The position numbers were made by a program, and so were the translations under genes. This document shows, in pieces, positions 16,208-24,544 of a stretch of DNA of 64,000 nucleotides. Under the pieces are notes generated by a model, which saw only the letters and a program-made list of their open reading frames with translations, made no database searches and was not told where the DNA came from. Location: positions 173,688-237,687 of the forward strand of contig NZ_JOFQ01000014.1 of assembly GCF_000718305.1 (NCBI RefSeq), read 5' to 3'. The stretch comes from Streptomyces niger (GTDB lineage Bacteria; Actinomycetota; Actinomycetes; Streptomycetales; Streptomycetaceae). The first letter of the stretch is position 1, and each line of letters starts with the position of its first letter.

Positions 16208-17302
16208 CTACAGCCAGCCGTTGCGCTTGAAGCCCCGGTGGATCACCGCGCAGGCCGCCACGATGACGACCATGACCACCGGATATCCGTAGACCGAGTC
16301 CTTGCCCCACAGGTGCTCGAAGTTCATGCCGTACACGCCGCACACCATGGTCGGCACGGCCAGGATCGCGACCCATGCGCTGATGCGGCGCATGTCCTCG
16401 TTCTGCGCGATGGTGACCTGCGCGAGGTGCGCCTGGAGTATGGAGTTCAGCAGCTCGTCGAAGGCGGTGATGCGCTCGCTGACCCGCGCCAGGTGGTCGG
16501 CGACGTCCCGGAAGTAGGTCCGTATCCGCGGGTCGACCTGCGCCAGCTGCTCGGTGGAGAGCCGGTCCAGCGGGCGGTCCAGCGGGGCCACGGCCCGCTT
16601 CAGCTCCAGCAGTTCCCGCTTGAGCTGGTAGATCCGCCCGGCGTCGACGTTCCGCCCGTTCTCGGCGAAGACCGCGCTCTCCACCTCGTCGATGTCGTCC
16701 TGGACCGCCGCGGTGGCCTCCAGGTAGTCGTCGACGACGTGGTCGGCGATGGCGTGCAGCACGGCGGACGGGCCGAGCGCGAGCTGCTCCGGCACCGCCT
16801 CCAGGGACTCGCGCAGCGGGCCGAGCGAGCCGTGCCCGCCGTGCCGGACGGTGATCACGAAGTCCTCGCCGGTGAAGACCATGATCTCGCCGGTGTCCAC
16901 CACCTCGCTGGTCGCGGTGAGCCGCTCGTGGTCGACGTAGCAGGCCGTCTTGAAGACGGTGAACAGGTTCGTCTCGTACTGCTCCAGCTTGGGGCGCTGG
17001 TGGGCGACGACCGCGTCCTCCACGGCCAGCGGGTGCAGCCCGAACAGCTCCACGATGTCGGCGAACTCCGCCTCGGACGGCTCGTGCAGCCCGATCCACA
17101 CGAAGCCGTCGCCCGAGGAGCGGACCAGGCGGACCGCCTCCTCCACGGGGTGCTGGCCGGCCAGCCGGGCCCCGTCCGCGTACACCGCGCAGTTGACGAC
17201 CGCGGTGCCGAGGGGCGAGCGCGCCGGGTGCGCGAGGTCGACCCCGCGGCTGCGCTGCTGGGGCAGGCGTACCGCCCGGCGGAGGTGGCTGATCATCGAC
17301 AT
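16208..17302 (-). CDS. corA: CorA-family Mg2+/Co2+ channel
   Basis: A 364-residue CorA protein. A soluble funnel domain (1-300) contains WIGLHEPSEAE and a long stalk helix with KRELLELKRAVAPLDRPLDRL. Two C-terminal membrane helices follow, separated by the selectivity motif YGMNF (in VCGVYGMNFEHLWG). The end IHRGFKRNGWL is basic, as in the family. It imports Mg2+ as a pentamer. ATG 17302 has GGGAG at 6 nt, and M3 is a possible alternative start. Monocistronic, convergent with the epimerase. Confidence 0.93.
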   Translation of the reverse strand: MSMISHLRRAVRLPQQRSRGVDLAHPARSPLGTAVVNCAVYADGARLAGQHPVEEAVRLVRSSGDGFVWIGLHEPSEAEFADIVELFGLHPLAVEDAVVAHQRPKLEQYETNLFTVFKTACYVDHERLTATSEVVDTGEIMVFTGEDFVITVRHGGHGSLGPLRESLEAVPEQLALGPSAVLHAIADHVVDDYLEATAAVQDDIDEVESAVFAENGRNVDAGRIYQLKRELLELKRAVAPLDRPLDRLSTEQLAQVDPRIRTYFRDVADHLARVSERITAFDELLNSILQAHLAQVTIAQNEDMRRISAWVAILAVPTMVCGVYGMNFEHLWGKDSVYGYPVVMVVIVAACAVIHRGFKRNGWL

Positions 17303-17363
17303 GGGCGGCTCCCGGGCGATTACGGTCGGGCGCCGCCCAGTATGCCGATCACGGCGTTCCGGT

Positions 17364-18635
17364 TCACCCCTTGCCGGCCACGTGCCGGTCCCGGGCGGCC
17401 CCGAGACCCGTGAGGACCTGCGGGACGAGCAGCACGAGGAGGACGACGACCGGGACGGTCCACGTACCGGAGGCGTCGTGCACGGCCCCCAGTACGGCCG
17501 GGCCGGTCGCCGCCAGGATGTACCCGAAGCACTGCGCCATGCTGGACAGCTGGGACGCGTGCCTCGTGTCCGGCGCGCGCTGCACTATGAAGAGCAGCGC
17601 GAGGCTGATCGCGGCGCCCTGGCCGAGGCCGAGCAGCGTCATCCATACGTACGCGCCGGACACCGGAGCGGCCAGCACTCCGGCCAGCCCGGCGGCGCAC
17701 AGCACCGCGCCCAGCGTGGCCAGGTGGCCGGTCCGCAGCCGGCGGCCCGCGATCACGGGCGCCAGGAAGGAGCCCGCGATGCCCAGCAGCGAGGAGAAGG
17801 ACAGCATCCAGCCCGCGTCGCCCGCGCTCATCCCGGCGTCGGTGAGCATGGTCGGCAGCCAGGCGGCCGCCGCGTAGTAGCTCAGCGACTGCAGCCCCAT
17901 GTAGCCGGTGACCTGCCAGGCCAGCGGGGACCGCCACAGGCCCCGCACCGGATGCGCGGCCTGCCGCGCGGCGTCCGCCGGCACCCGCGTACGGGAGCGG
18001 GCCTGCGGCAGCCACACCAGCAGCGCGAGCACCGCGAGCGAGCCCCAGCAGGCCAGCGTGGCCTGCCAGCCGAGCCCGGTGGCGGTCCGCAGCGGCACGG
18101 TCACGCCCGCGGCGAGGGCCGCGCCGCCGAACAGCGACATCGAGTACAGCCCGGTCATCAGGCCGGTCCGGGTGGGGAAGTCCCGCTTGATGAGGCCGGG
18201 GAGCAGCACGTTGGCGACGGCGATGCCGGCGCCGATGACGACGGTGCCGGCGAACAGCGCGGCCACCTGGTCGGCCAGCCGCAGCGCGGTCCCGGCGCAG
18301 ATCAGCACCATCGTGCCGAGCAGCGATCGCTCCAGGCCGAAGCGCCGGCCGAGCCGCGGCGCGACGGGTGCGAGCAGGCCGAAGCAGAGCAGCGGCAGCG
18401 CGGTCAGCAGGCTGGTGGCGGCGGCCGACATGCCGCTGTCGGCGCGGATGGTGTCGGCCAGCGGGGAGACGGCGACCAGCGCCGGGCGCAGGTTCAGGGC
18501 GAGCAGGACGACGCCCGCCGCCAGATAGAGCGTGCCGCGCACGGCACTCGGGGGGACGGCCGCCGGCTCTCTCGTAGGAGCGGCGGCCCCGGCCCCTTCC
18601 GTGCGTATCGCCGTCCTGGTCTCCTGTGCTGTCAT
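17364..18635 (-). CDS. MFS transporter, CynX/NimT type
   Basis: A 423-residue, 12-helix major facilitator. Residues 1-30 are polar. LNLRPALVAVSPLADTIRAD is the signature entry of the CynX/NimT (cyanate/2-nitroimidazole) group. LGRRFGLERSLL is the loop 2-3 motif. Such proteins usually export small anionic or aromatic compounds. The ATG overlaps the stop of the upstream FadR-type gene (ATGA), so the two are translationally coupled and the regulator probably controls this transporter. Confidence 0.9.
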   Translation of the reverse strand: MTAQETRTAIRTEGAGAAAPTREPAAVPPSAVRGTLYLAAGVVLLALNLRPALVAVSPLADTIRADSGMSAAATSLLTALPLLCFGLLAPVAPRLGRRFGLERSLLGTMVLICAGTALRLADQVAALFAGTVVIGAGIAVANVLLPGLIKRDFPTRTGLMTGLYSMSLFGGAALAAGVTVPLRTATGLGWQATLACWGSLAVLALLVWLPQARSRTRVPADAARQAAHPVRGLWRSPLAWQVTGYMGLQSLSYYAAAAWLPTMLTDAGMSAGDAGWMLSFSSLLGIAGSFLAPVIAGRRLRTGHLATLGAVLCAAGLAGVLAAPVSGAYVWMTLLGLGQGAAISLALLFIVQRAPDTRHASQLSSMAQCFGYILAATGPAVLGAVHDASGTWTVPVVVLLVLLVPQVLTGLGAARDRHVAGKG

Positions 18636-19324
18636 GCCTGCTCCCGAAGGGCCGTGGCCGCCTCGTCGAGGTGCGCCAGCGCGGCCCGTTCCGCGGCGTC
18701 CGCGTCCCCGGCCTCGATGGCGTCGACGATCGCGGCGTGCGCGTCGAACTGGTGGCGTACCGCGTCGGGCACGGGCGTCGCGACGACGGACCGCAGCGTG
18801 GCGCGCAGCGCGTCGGTGAGGTGCCCGTAGAGGTCGGCCAGGACGCTGTTGTGCGCGGCGGCGGCGACGGCGCGGTGGAAGGCGATGTCGGCCTCGATGA
18901 AGGCCGCGGTGTCGCCCGCCCGCCAGGCGCCGTCGCGGTCGGCGAGGGCGGCGCGCAGCGCGGCGACGTCCTCCTCGGTGCGGCGCAGCGCCGCGTACCG
19001 GGCCGCGTCCCGCTCCAGGGAGGCGCGGACCTCGTAGGCCTCCAGCTCGCAGGAGCGGCGCAGCCTGCGCTGTACGGCGGCGCCGAAGTCGCTGCTGGCG
19101 CGCACGTACGTGCCGTCGCCCTGGCGCGGCTCCAGCATGCCGGTGTGCACGAGGGCGCGGACCGCCTCGCGGACGGTGTTGCGGCCGACGTCGAGCTGCT
19201 CGACGAGCACCGGCTCCGCCGGGATCTTCGTGCCGACCGCCCACTCGCCGGCGGCTATCAGGCCCTCCATCTGGTCGATGACCAGGTCCACCAGGCTGGT
19301 GCGGGTGGTGCTGCGCAACGGCAT
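18632..19324 (-). CDS. GntR-family regulator, FadR subfamily (FCD domain)
   Basis: A 230-residue regulator with an N-terminal winged helix (KIPAEPVLVEQLDVGRNTVR, then EAVRALVHTGMLEPRQGDGT) and a C-terminal all-helical FCD ligand domain with the metal-ligand style DIAFHRAVAAAAHN and HQFDAHAAIVDAI. It likely represses its own operon with the coupled MFS gene until a carboxylate-type ligand binds. ATG 19324 has GGGGA 8 nt upstream. The leader carries four 16-bp tandem units (19360-19423), a candidate operator array. Confidence 0.9.
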   Translation of the reverse strand: MPLRSTTRTSLVDLVIDQMEGLIAAGEWAVGTKIPAEPVLVEQLDVGRNTVREAVRALVHTGMLEPRQGDGTYVRASSDFGAAVQRRLRRSCELEAYEVRASLERDAARYAALRRTEEDVAALRAALADRDGAWRAGDTAAFIEADIAFHRAVAAAAHNSVLADLYGHLTDALRATLRSVVATPVPDAVRHQFDAHAAIVDAIEAGDADAAERAALAHLDEAATALREQA

Positions 19325-19359
19325 CGGCTGCCGTCCCCTTTCGGTGTCCGGGCGTCGTG

Positions 19360-19423
19360 TCGATGACGTGAGGTGTCGCTGACGTGAGGCGTCGCTGACG
19401 CGAGGTATCGAAGACGCGAGTAC
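19360..19423 (-). repeat. Four tandem 16-bp units in the leader of the FadR-type gene
   Basis: Units at 19360-19375, 19376-19391, 19392-19407 and 19408-19423 share TCGNTGACGYGAGGYR. The regular spacing (about 1.5 helical turns) upstream of a regulator gene suggests an operator array or a variable-number repeat. Confidence 0.75.
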
Positions 19424-19440
19424 ACCGGTGATAGGAACAT

Positions 19441-19460
19441 CCCATGTTTGGGCGTGTCAA
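19441..19460 (-). promoter_or_regulatory. Candidate promoter of the FadR-MFS operon
   Basis: On the minus strand a perfect TTGACA (19455-19460) is followed after 18 bp by TCCTAT. An imperfect CCCAAACATGGG dyad lies between the two boxes. Confidence 0.4.
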
Positions 19461-19492
19461 AAAGTAGCCCCGGGCCGCAGGGGCCCGGGGCT
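19459..19492 (-). terminator. Rho-independent terminator of snpA
   Basis: 11-bp perfect stem (19466-19476 with 19482-19492) around a 5-nt loop, followed on the minus strand by a run of five T residues. This is the most canonical intrinsic terminator in the window. Its T-run directly abuts the TTGACA box of the next operon. Confidence 0.85.
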
Positions 19493-19566
19493 GTGCCCGG
19501 CTCGTGGTGGCCGGCCGTCGGCCCATGGTCATCGGCGGTCGGCCGACGGCCGACGGTCCCTGTGGG

Positions 19567-20223
19567 TCAGGACGCCGTGCCGGACCGGACGGCCTTCAGA
19601 CCGTTCGCCCAGAGCTGGTCGACCTTCGCGCGCTCGTTGGCGTCCGGCTGGGAGTTGGTGCAGGACGGGCCGGGGCCGCCACCGGACATCAGCTCGCTGC
19701 ACGGGCCCTCGTAGTGGTCCGGCAGGCCGAGGACGTGGCCGGTCTCGTGCGCGGTCACGCGGGTGGAGTCGTACTCCTGGTTCTGCTGGTAGTCCAGGAA
19801 GACGTAGCCGCTGCCGTGGCCGTCGGTGCTGGCGTAGGAGCCGCGCGGGTCGTTGCCCTCGCGGTACGAGAAGTCCGCGCCACTGCTGCTCGCCTGGAGC
19901 TTGACGTTGGAGACGGCGCTGTTCCAGATCTGCGCGCTCGCGGATATCTGCTGCGCGAAGGTGGGCGCGCCGCTCGGGTTGTACGTCACCGTCACCGAGG
20001 CGGCGCCGGTCTTCTTCTGCTTGGCGAGCGCCGACTTCATGACGGCCTCGAAGAACCGCTTGGTGTCGGCCTTCTCGGCGGCCGAGCCGACGTACTGCGC
20101 CGCGGTGACCCGGTTGTCCGTCGGGGCGGCCGAGGGGCTGGCCACGGCGGGCACGGCGGCGGCGAGGCTCGCGGCCAGACCCAGGCCGAGGGCAGCGGAC
20201 AGCACCGTCTTAGGAGATCTCAT
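19567..20223 (-). CDS. snpA: Snapalysin, secreted small neutral zinc protease (peptidase M7)
   Basis: A 218-residue secreted protease. A signal peptide ([20 protein letters not shown], cleavage near AVA-SP at 26-30) is followed by a short propeptide and a mature domain from about residue 80. The active site is [12 protein letters not shown] with H159, E160, H163 and D169 (HExxHxxGxxD). Snapalysins are the smallest known metalloproteases and are specific to Streptomyces-like bacteria. The gene is divergent from a LysR activator, the known snpA/snpR arrangement, and has a strong intrinsic terminator. Confidence 0.96.
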   Translation of the reverse strand: MRSPKTVLSAALGLGLAASLAAAVPAVASPSAAPTDNRVTAAQYVGSAAEKADTKRFFEAVMKSALAKQKKTGAASVTVTYNPSGAPTFAQQISASAQIWNSAVSNVKLQASSSGADFSYREGNDPRGSYASTDGHGSGYVFLDYQQNQEYDSTRVTAHETGHVLGLPDHYEGPCSELMSGGGPGPSCTNSQPDANERAKVDQLWANGLKAVRSGTAS

Positions 20224-20438
20224 GTGGGGGGCTCCTTAGTGTCCGGGGGCCCGGCCGAGGTGTGGGGCAACGGCCGGGGCCCGCGGATGAACTGTGGTGC
20301 CGCTGAGTCTGCGCGAGATGTGCACGGCCGCGGAGATTTCATGTGGCGATAAGACAATCCAATAACCCGCGGGGAATGTGAGGTTCGTGGGGTTTGGGTG
20401 GCTGGTGCGGCGCGTCAAGACGTCGTTATGCTCCGCGC
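20224..20438. promoter_or_regulatory. snpA/LysR divergent control region
   Basis: 215 bases between divergent starts. It holds the LysR -10 (20427-20432) and an A/T-richer patch at 20345-20375 with a CCGCGG dyad, where LysR-type T-N11-A sites are expected for snpA activation. The exact sites were not resolved by eye. Confidence 0.5.
20427..20432 (+). promoter_or_regulatory. -10 element (TATGCT) of the LysR gene
   Basis: Six nt upstream of GTG 20439, leaderless spacing. It sets the start codon. Confidence 0.5.
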
Positions 20439-21398
20439 GTGGAGCTTGAGGTGAGGCACCTACGCGCACTGTGCGCCATCGCCGACACCGGCAGCGTACG
20501 CAAGGCCGCCCGGCAACTGGGTATGACCCAGCCCTCCTTGACCACGCAGCTGCGGCGTATCGAGAACGCCCTGGGTGGCCAGCTCTTCTTCCGTGAGCGC
20601 TCCGGCAGCCGGCCGACCCCGCTTGGCCACGCCGTCCTGCACCGCGCCCGGCCGATCGTCGCAGAGATGACCGCGCTGGTCGACGAGGTGCGCTCGACGG
20701 TCGTGCGCGAATACGGCACGCGCCTACGGGTGGGCAGCACGGGGAGCCGCGCGGTGGCCGGTTGGCTGCGCCGGCTGCGGGCCCGGCTGCCCGAGACCGA
20801 CACCACCATCCGCATCGACCTCTCCGGGAACGCCCTGCTGCAGATGGTCGCGGGCGGCCAGCTCGACGCGGCCTTCGTGCACGAGGTCGAGGGCTCGCCG
20901 CTGCGCGTCCCCGACGGCTTGGTCGAGCGCGAACTCCTCGCCCGGGAGCCGCAGTTCATGGCCCTCCCGGAGACGCACCCGGCGGCCGCACTGGAGTGCG
21001 TCACGCTGGCCGACCTCGCCGACGACCAGTGGATGGTCGACCCGTCGGTGGACGGCGAGTGGGCGGGGCTGCGGCGGATCTTCGCCGCGGCCGGGATGGA
21101 CCCGCGCGTGATGCACGGCGACTATCTCGCGGCGGCCGACCTGGTCGCGGCCGGCGAGGTCGTCACGCCCTGTCAGCCGACCTCCCGCCCCCGCCACGGG
21201 ATGGTGGTCCGCCCGCTGTGCGGCGACCCGTTGGCCGTACGCCTGTTCCTGGCGTACCGGGGCGGCGGCCGGGACACCGAGTGGGTCGATGCGCTCTTCG
21301 CCGACCTGCGGTCCGCCTACATGGAAGTGGCCTGGGCGAGCGCCGCCTACCGCAAGTGGCTGGCGCGCAACGAGAGCCTGCTCGCGGTGGGGTACTGA
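20439..21398 (+). CDS. LysR-family activator of the neutral protease (SnpR/MprR-like)
   Basis: A 319-residue LysR regulator: N-terminal winged helix-turn-helix VRKAARQLGMTQPSLTTQLR (about residues 20-40) and a C-terminal periplasmic-binding-like co-inducer domain (about 90-300). It is divergent from snpA, which it is expected to activate. GTG 20439 was chosen because a TATGCT -10 lies 6 nt before it and the product begins with the typical LysR VELEVRHLRAL. The last codons (NESLLAVGY) are part of a tandem DNA repeat that continues past the stop. Confidence 0.93.
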   Translation: MELEVRHLRALCAIADTGSVRKAARQLGMTQPSLTTQLRRIENALGGQLFFRERSGSRPTPLGHAVLHRARPIVAEMTALVDEVRSTVVREYGTRLRVGSTGSRAVAGWLRRLRARLPETDTTIRIDLSGNALLQMVAGGQLDAAFVHEVEGSPLRVPDGLVERELLAREPQFMALPETHPAAALECVTLADLADDQWMVDPSVDGEWAGLRRIFAAAGMDPRVMHGDYLAAADLVAAGEVVTPCQPTSRPRHGMVVRPLCGDPLAVRLFLAYRGGGRDTEWVDALFADLRSAYMEVAWASAAYRKWLARNESLLAVGY

Positions 21399-21504
21399 TC
21401 CCCGGGAGCCCGCTGCCGACGGGGTGTTGCTCCCGGGGGCCTTCCCGCCATGGGGTGCTGATCTCCGAGGGCCTTCTTGCGGTGGGGAACTGACCTCCTC
21501 GAAG
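21371..21504 (+). repeat. 31-32-bp tandem repeat starting in the LysR 3' end
   Basis: Units beginning GGGGTACTGATC..., GGGGTGTTGC..., GGGGTGCTGATC... and GGGGAACTGACC... start at 21389, 21421, 21452 and 21484. The segment before 21389 (GAGAGCCTGCTCGCGGT) is a further partial copy. The LysR stop codon lies in the first unit. Confidence 0.75.
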
Positions 21505-21715
21505 ACGCGCGCGCCGCGGTGCCCCGTATGCCGTGCGGCGGGCCTTCGGGGCGAGGAGAATCCGAAGCGGAGACGCGTGCGCGGTGGAGCGGAAGGGCGT
21601 TCGGAAAAAACTTCGGGGAATTCTCCGACCGGTGTCGAGGACCGGCCGCCGGCTCCGACGTCTCCACGAGAGGCGCCCAGCGGGGACGCCGGCAGCTCCT
21701 CAAGGAGTGAGCGAC
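21399..21715. other. Intergenic region upstream of the YCII gene
   Basis: 317 bases: the tail of the tandem repeat (to about 21504), a G+C-rich stretch, an A-run (21604-21610) and an imperfect palindrome TCGGGGAATTCTCCGA at 21613-21628, possibly a regulatory site of the YCII gene. No gene was seen. Confidence 0.5.
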
Positions 21716-22129
21716 ATGAAGTACATGCTGATGATCCAGGCGAGCCAGGCCCACTACGACGCCATGAACGGCAAGGACTCCGGCGCGGTGCGGTGGACCG
21801 AGGCCGACCTGAAGGCGATGTTCCGGTTCATGGGGGACCTCAACGCCGAGCTCGCCGCGAACGGCGAGATGATCGACGGGCAGGGACTGAGCGAGCCCGC
21901 GCAGGCCCGTGTCGTGACCCTCGGCGAGGGCGGCGTGCCGGCCGTCGTCGACGGGCCGTACGGCGAGACCGAAGAGGTGCTCTGCGGCTACTGGCTGCTG
22001 GAGTGCGCCTCCCTGGAGCGCGCCACCGAGATCGCGCAGCGCATCCTCCGGTGCCCGGTGCCGGAGGGTGCCGGGCACGGCCCCGTCACCATCCGGTCGG
22101 TCCCCGAAGCCCCGCCCTGCGATGCCTGA
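21716..22129 (+). CDS. YCII-related (DGPF-domain) protein
   Basis: A 137-residue YCII/DGPF protein: MKYMLMIQASQAHYDAM opens the fold, and VVDGPYGETEEVLCGYWLLE is the conserved DGPF-type block with the usual acidic residues. The family has a ferredoxin-like fold and often accompanies ECF sigma factors, but none is present here. Function unknown. ATG 21716 has AGGAG 8-9 nt upstream. Confidence 0.88.
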   Translation: MKYMLMIQASQAHYDAMNGKDSGAVRWTEADLKAMFRFMGDLNAELAANGEMIDGQGLSEPAQARVVTLGEGGVPAVVDGPYGETEEVLCGYWLLECASLERATEIAQRILRCPVPEGAGHGPVTIRSVPEAPPCDA

Positions 22130-22146
22130 GCGGCCGCGTGCCGTGG

Positions 22147-22586
22147 TCAGAGGCGGCGTATACGGGCGGCGATGCCGTGCCCCACGAGGAGGTAGATGAC
22201 GGCCGGCAGACCGTGATCGAGGACGACCCGGAGGCCTGCGGTGTCCGTGGTGAAGATGTCCTGCGACCACCACGCGAACCCGCCCGCGACGCTTTCCACG
22301 AAGTCGACGAAGACGTTCGCCCGGTTCGCGCCGAGCAGGTACAGCAGGATCCACAGCACGAGGAATGCCGCGGCGATGTCGGCGATCGTGTGGACGATCA
22401 GCGCGGTCCGGGCCGCGCCCGCGCCGTCGCGGGGGCGCCGGTACCGCTCGCGGGGGCGGTCGTCGTAGCCCGGCTGCGGCTGCGGCTGCGGCGGCGGCCC
22501 CTGGCCGTAGGGGGCGTACCCGGCGTCGTAGGGAGCCTGCGGGGGTGCGGGCCGGGCACCGGTGCGGAGTCGTGGGGGTAGGTCAC
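22147..22586 (-). CDS. Small membrane protein with apparent frameshift
   Basis: A GTG at 22586 (GTGACCTACCCCCACGAC, product VTYPHDSAPVPGP) begins a Pro-rich N-terminus. The continuing sequence (PQAPYDAGYAPYGQGPPPQPQ, then two membrane helices TALIVHTIADIAAAFLVLWI and GLPAVIYLLVGHG, ending RIRRL) is in another frame. The two join exactly if one C is added in the CCCCC run at 22541-22545 (a -1 shift), giving about 146 residues. The downstream frame has no start codon of its own nearby. Either a sequencing error, a real mutation, or slippage. It resembles short Streptomyces integral membrane proteins of unknown function. Convergent with the YCII gene. Confidence 0.7.
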
Positions 22587-22987
22587 GGGAGGTCCAATCC
22601 GGCGCAGCACGCCTCTGCGGGAAGGAAAACGAGCACGGCCGGTGGCACGCGTGCCCGGCCGGGGAATTCCGCGGCTGCTCTCGGCATCCGCACTTCCGTC
22701 TGCGCCGGGTGGCCCCCGCGGCGTTACGCCCGTCCGCGATACGCACCCAAAAGACCACATGGAATCCCCGGGCGGAATGCCTGGGGACATCCGTCCGGAA
22801 CCTCCCGCACCAGGAACCTGGTCGGGGCCCGGCAGGCGCCCCGGGACGCGACGCGGAGGCAGGCGTTCCGGTCCGGCTGTCCACAGGCCACCGATCGTGC
22901 GGAACCAGCGGATAGGCTGGGCGTGGGCCCGCTGCGATGGGGCAGGAGCCGTCGTCACGGCGAGTACGGGAGAGCGGGTGAAGACCG
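22587..22987. other. Divergent intergenic region before the ANTAR genes
   Basis: About 400 bases between the small membrane gene and the first GAF-ANTAR gene. A TAGGCT element at 22913-22918 could be a -10 giving a leader of about 60 nt. No hairpin or coding signal was convincing. Confidence 0.4.
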
Positions 22988-23725
22988 GTGGGCACGAGCG
23001 CACGGATGGCCGCCGTGCTGCAGTCCTTGCACCCCGCCCGCGGCGATCGGGGGCTGATCGGCAGCGACCCGGAGGTCTGCGCCCGCGCACTGGGCGTGGA
23101 CGGGGTGGCCCTGTCCCTGCTGAGCAGCGACCAGGCGTCCGAGCTGGTGTGGGTCTCCCGGGACGGGGTGAGCGGCCCGCTGGAGGACCTGCAGTTCACG
23201 CTGGGCGAGGGCCCGGGAGTCGACGCGGTGGCCCGAGGTGCCGTCGTGCTCGAACCGGACCTGGCGCGGCTGCCCGCCGACCGCTGGCCCATGCTGCTGC
23301 CCGAGCTGGCGTCCCTCGGGGTCGGCGCGGTCTTCTGCTTCCCGCTGCTGGTCGGCCGCGTCTGTCTGGGCGCGCTGACCCTCCAGCGACGGCAGGTGGG
23401 ACCGCTGTCCGAGGCCGGCATGGACGACGCGCTCATACTGACCGGTGCGCTGACCGCCGTGCTCCTGGACGGCGGGGCCGCGAGCGACGCGCTCATGGCC
23501 ACGGAACGCCCGTCCGACCTCTATCGTGCGGCCGTCCACCAGGCGACCGGCATGATCAGTGTGCAGGCGGAGATCCCGCTGGCCCAGGCGCTGCTCCGGC
23601 TGCGTGCGTACGCCTACCGACACGGACGGCCCATCCTGGAGGTCGCCGAGGACGTGGTCGCCAGACGCCTGGACTTCCGAAACGATGGACCCGAGCCGGA
23701 CGTGGCCGGCCGGAAGAGGGGATGA
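22988..23725 (+). CDS. GAF-ANTAR protein (1 of 3)
   Basis: A 245-residue cytosolic regulator. A GAF-type sensor domain (about 20-165, FTLGEGPGVDAVARG is the common GAF loop) is followed by a C-terminal ANTAR RNA-binding domain (about 178-235: YRAAVHQATGMISVQAEIPL, LAQALLRLRAYAYRHGRPIL, EVAEDVVARRLDF). ANTAR proteins bind paired hexaloop RNA stems and prevent transcription termination. The stop codon overlaps the next ANTAR gene (ATGA), so the two are co-translated. The ribosome site before GTG 22988 is weak. Confidence 0.88.
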   Translation: MGTSARMAAVLQSLHPARGDRGLIGSDPEVCARALGVDGVALSLLSSDQASELVWVSRDGVSGPLEDLQFTLGEGPGVDAVARGAVVLEPDLARLPADRWPMLLPELASLGVGAVFCFPLLVGRVCLGALTLQRRQVGPLSEAGMDDALILTGALTAVLLDGGAASDALMATERPSDLYRAAVHQATGMISVQAEIPLAQALLRLRAYAYRHGRPILEVAEDVVARRLDFRNDGPEPDVAGRKRG

Positions 23726-24468
23726 TGGCGGTGGCTCCGCAGGAAAGGGTGCTGCAGGCGTTCGGTGAAGCGGTCGGCGTACTGATCGACGACTTCGACC
23801 TGATCGACGCCCTGCACCGGCTGTGTGCCCGGGGCGTCGAGCTCCTCGACGCCACCGCGGTCGGCATCATGCTCGCCGATCCCCACGACGACCTGCAGGT
23901 GCTCGCCGTCTCCGATGAACACACCCCCGTGCTGGAGCTGTTCACGCTGCTGGGTGACGGCGGTCCGTGCGCGGAGGCCTTCCGTACGGGCGAGCCCCGG
24001 GTGAACGTCGGCCTCCCGGCGGCCGCCGGTGCGGTCGCGCCCCCGGCCTTCGCCGTACGCGCCGTGCAGGCCGGGTACGCCACCGCCCACGCGCTGCCGC
24101 TGCGGCTGCGGCAGCGGTCCATCGGGGCGATCGGGCTGCTGCACGCGGGGCCGCACACGCTCGGCCCCGCGGACATACGCCTGGGCCAGACCCTCGCCGA
24201 CGTGGCGACGATCGCCGTCCTCCAGCAGCACACCGCGGAGCGGAGCAACGTCGAGCGGGCGCAGGTGCAGGCGGCCCTCGTCAGCCGCACGGTCGTCGAG
24301 CAGGCCAAGGGGGTCCTCGCGGAGCACTGGGGCACCGGTGTGGACGAGGCGTTCGAGGCGCTGCGCGGTCACGCCAGGACGCGCCGCGAACCCCTCGCCG
24401 ACGTGTCCCGCAAGGTCCTCGACGGCACGCTCGCCCCGGCCGCGCTCAGGCCCGCGGACCGGCCCTGA
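23722..24468 (+). CDS. GAF-ANTAR protein (2 of 3)
   Basis: A 248-residue paralogue of the preceding protein with the same layout: GAF (about 15-170, with LGDGGPCAEAFRTGEP) and ANTAR (about 185-240: VVEQAKGVLAEHWGTGVDEA, FEALRGHARTRREPLADVSR). It overlaps the upstream gene by 4 nt and probably works with it. The two N-terminal sensors differ, so different ligands or hetero-dimers are possible. Confidence 0.9.
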   Translation: MMAVAPQERVLQAFGEAVGVLIDDFDLIDALHRLCARGVELLDATAVGIMLADPHDDLQVLAVSDEHTPVLELFTLLGDGGPCAEAFRTGEPRVNVGLPAAAGAVAPPAFAVRAVQAGYATAHALPLRLRQRSIGAIGLLHAGPHTLGPADIRLGQTLADVATIAVLQQHTAERSNVERAQVQAALVSRTVVEQAKGVLAEHWGTGVDEAFEALRGHARTRREPLADVSRKVLDGTLAPAALRPADRP

Positions 24469-24471
24469 CGA

Positions 24472-24492
24472 TCCCGGCCGACCGGGCCGGGA
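24472..24492. terminator. Hairpin between convergent ANTAR genes
   Basis: 8-bp stem TCCCGGCC/GGCCGGGA (24472-24479 with 24485-24492), 3 bp after the ANTAR gene 2 stop. Confidence 0.5.
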
Positions 24493-24544
24493 CGCCGCAC
24501 GCCGCGCCCCGCCGACCGGGCTCGGTGGACCGGACCGGCTCGCC

